Positions 44,315 to 45,101 of a stretch of DNA of 45,101 nucleotides are shown here, piece by piece. Within the stretch, counting starts at the first letter, position 1; each line of letters starts with the position of its first letter. The stretch covers positions 1 to 45,101 of the forward strand of contig JAFIFA010000127.1 of assembly GCA_020832225.1 (NCBI GenBank), read 5' to 3'. The notes beneath the pieces are model-generated. The model made no database searches. It was not told the DNA's origin and saw only the letters and a list, made by a program, of their open reading frames with translations. The position numbers and the translations under genes are program-made. The stretch is from Balneolaceae bacterium. Its GTDB lineage: Bacteria; Bacteroidota; Rhodothermia; Balneolales; Balneolaceae.

Positions 44315-44848
44315 TTAGTGGGCTGAAAGTTTTCGTTTATCAAAAATTTTAACGATCTCATTCGGATCATTACAGGTAAAATAGACCGGGCGGCCGGAGC
44401 GAAAGTTGAGGCGCACCGCCCTCTTTCCGCTCATGATATATCCCTTCCCCTTAATACCATACCGAATCCCCCAGCCCCCAAAATGGAGCACCGGGCGAAT
44501 CTTTTCAGATTCTACGGATTCAATTTGTTGAATCCGGTAAGCATGCTCTTTTAGGTGAAATGGAAAGTAACGGTAGCAGAACCGGTCATGGTCAATTCGA
44601 ATGGTTAGCCGCGATTTCCAAAGTGCCATTGGAAAGAGAATGCCAAACAGTAACCAGATAGCAACCAGCATCCAGTCCGGAGCGGGCCTGCTGCCCATGG
44701 CCTCACCACCAATAACCTGCGTGAATAATGCAACCCACGCGAACAGAGCAATCATTATCGTAAGCCCTATTATAACCGGTTGTCTGAATCGCTGCGATGT
44801 CACGTACGTGCCATCACCTCTTTCCATTGGGTCAGATGCTGAATCCAT
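44315..44848 (-). CDS. Small membrane protein with PH-like domain
   Basis: A 177-residue protein with two adjacent hydrophobic segments (about 24-47 and 58-77) followed by a compact beta-rich domain (about 80-165). The motif FGGWGIRYGIKGKGYIMSGKRAVRL recalls the bacterial PH-like/DUF6141-type domains, and VYFTCNDPNEIVKIF fits their C-terminal strand and helix. It starts at 44848 and overlaps the glgC stop by 17 bp. An alternative ATG at 44827 leaves a 5-bp gap and is almost as likely. Its function is unknown. Confidence 0.72.
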   Translation of the reverse strand: MDSASDPMERGDGTYVTSQRFRQPVIIGLTIMIALFAWVALFTQVIGGEAMGSRPAPDWMLVAIWLLFGILFPMALWKSRLTIRIDHDRFCYRYFPFHLKEHAYRIQQIESVESEKIRPVLHFGGWGIRYGIKGKGYIMSGKRAVRLNFRSGRPVYFTCNDPNEIVKIFDKRKLSAH

Positions 44849-45101
44849 CCGGTATGACGGCTCCTTTCTGAATAATCACGATACCATCGCGTACATAGTA
44901 TTTGTCGTGCTTGCCATCCTCCAAATGCGTGCCACCCACAATCCGAACGTCATTACCGATACGCACATTCTTGTCAACAATCGCGTTGCTGATAAAACAT
45001 CTCTGGCCAATTCCCATCAGAGGGCGCTCATTCGTTTGGCTGGTGAGCTCTTCTTCGGTTGCAAAGTGGTCGTTACCCATTACGATTGAGTGTTCAATAG
45101 T
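44832..45101 (-). CDS. glgC: Glucose-1-phosphate adenylyltransferase, C-terminal part (cut by window edge)
   Basis: The last 89 residues of ADP-glucose pyrophosphorylase, which makes ADP-glucose for glycogen. The visible part is the left-handed beta-helix domain: TIEHSIVMGNDHF at the edge, then IGIGQRCFISNAIVDKNVRIGNDVRI and the highly characteristic YYVRDGIVIIQKGAVIPDG near the C-terminus. The frame is open to the window edge, so the catalytic domain lies outside. It is first in a run with the small membrane protein (17-bp overlap) and the lipoprotein. It links to alpha-glucan metabolism, like the locus at the other end of the window, though 30 kb away. Confidence 0.93.
   Translation of the reverse strand, partial: TIEHSIVMGNDHFATEEELTSQTNERPLMGIGQRCFISNAIVDKNVRIGNDVRIVGGTHLEDGKHDKYYVRDGIVIIQKGAVIPDGFSI

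Noticed and set aside
1-45101. tRNA, rRNA or transposase genes
   Set aside because: No cloverleaf-like, rRNA-like or transposase sequences were recognised on either strand by reading; a dedicated scan was not possible.

Overview
The window reads as chromosomal DNA of a free-living member of the Bacteroidota/FCB group. The evidence is a SusC/SusD pair, a secreted amylase with a type IX secretion (T9SS) C-terminal sorting domain, several lipoproteins, a bacillithiol deacetylase (BshB1), MacB-type efflux genes and a moderate GC content. A short IspG of 411 aa, without the large extra domain common in Bacteroidia, and a Na+/solute symporter beside the starch locus fit Balneolota or a relative better than Bacteroidia. 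That placement is inference. No rRNA, tRNA, CRISPR array, transposase or phage gene was seen.

Region 1 (1-13.2 kb) is an alpha-glucan utilisation locus. A 5'-truncated sodium/solute symporter is divergent from a susC-susD-susE-like operon. A convergent set follows on the minus strand: a starch-binding lipoprotein, a LacI-family regulator and a GH13 amylase with a T9SS tail; lacI and the amylase overlap by ATGA. LacI-type operators (TGnAAnCGnTTnCA) lie upstream of susC, as an inverted pair inside a perfect 17-bp inverted repeat, and upstream of the starch-binding lipoprotein. One local LacI switch probably controls both arms. The two arms are separated by about 1.4 kb of non-coding repeats: three copies of a ~360-375 bp palindrome-rich unit, plus one copy of a second repeat that recurs inverted 26 kb away (34178-34367).

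Region 2 (13.2-24.9 kb) is all minus strand: two MacB-type permeases, a DUF883/holin-like/YqjK-like trio, then TolC, a membrane-fusion protein and an ABC ATPase, then a phytoene-desaturase-like FAD oxidoreductase, two consecutive rhomboid proteases and ispG. The ABC genes look like one tripartite efflux system split by the envelope trio.

Region 3 (25-34.2 kb), plus strand, holds bshB1, two secreted amidohydrolases (one a tandem fusion) with partly lost metal ligands, an OmpR/PhoB response regulator with its sensor kinase, and a TlpA-like lipoprotein with a CcdA-like membrane protein.

Region 4 (34.2-38.5 kb) is a small redox-flavoured group: two AhpD-like CxxC proteins, a DUF3179 protein, an AraC-family regulator and a small membrane protein. 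Region 5 (38.5-45.1 kb) has housekeeping genes (inositol monophosphatase, dnaG, sucD), a dihaem cytochrome c, an unrecognised lipoprotein, a small membrane protein, and the C-terminal end of glgC cut by the window edge.

The features that known gene families do not explain are the two repeat families, the paired-operator architecture and the degenerate amidohydrolase pair. I did not find a clear new defence or mobile system.
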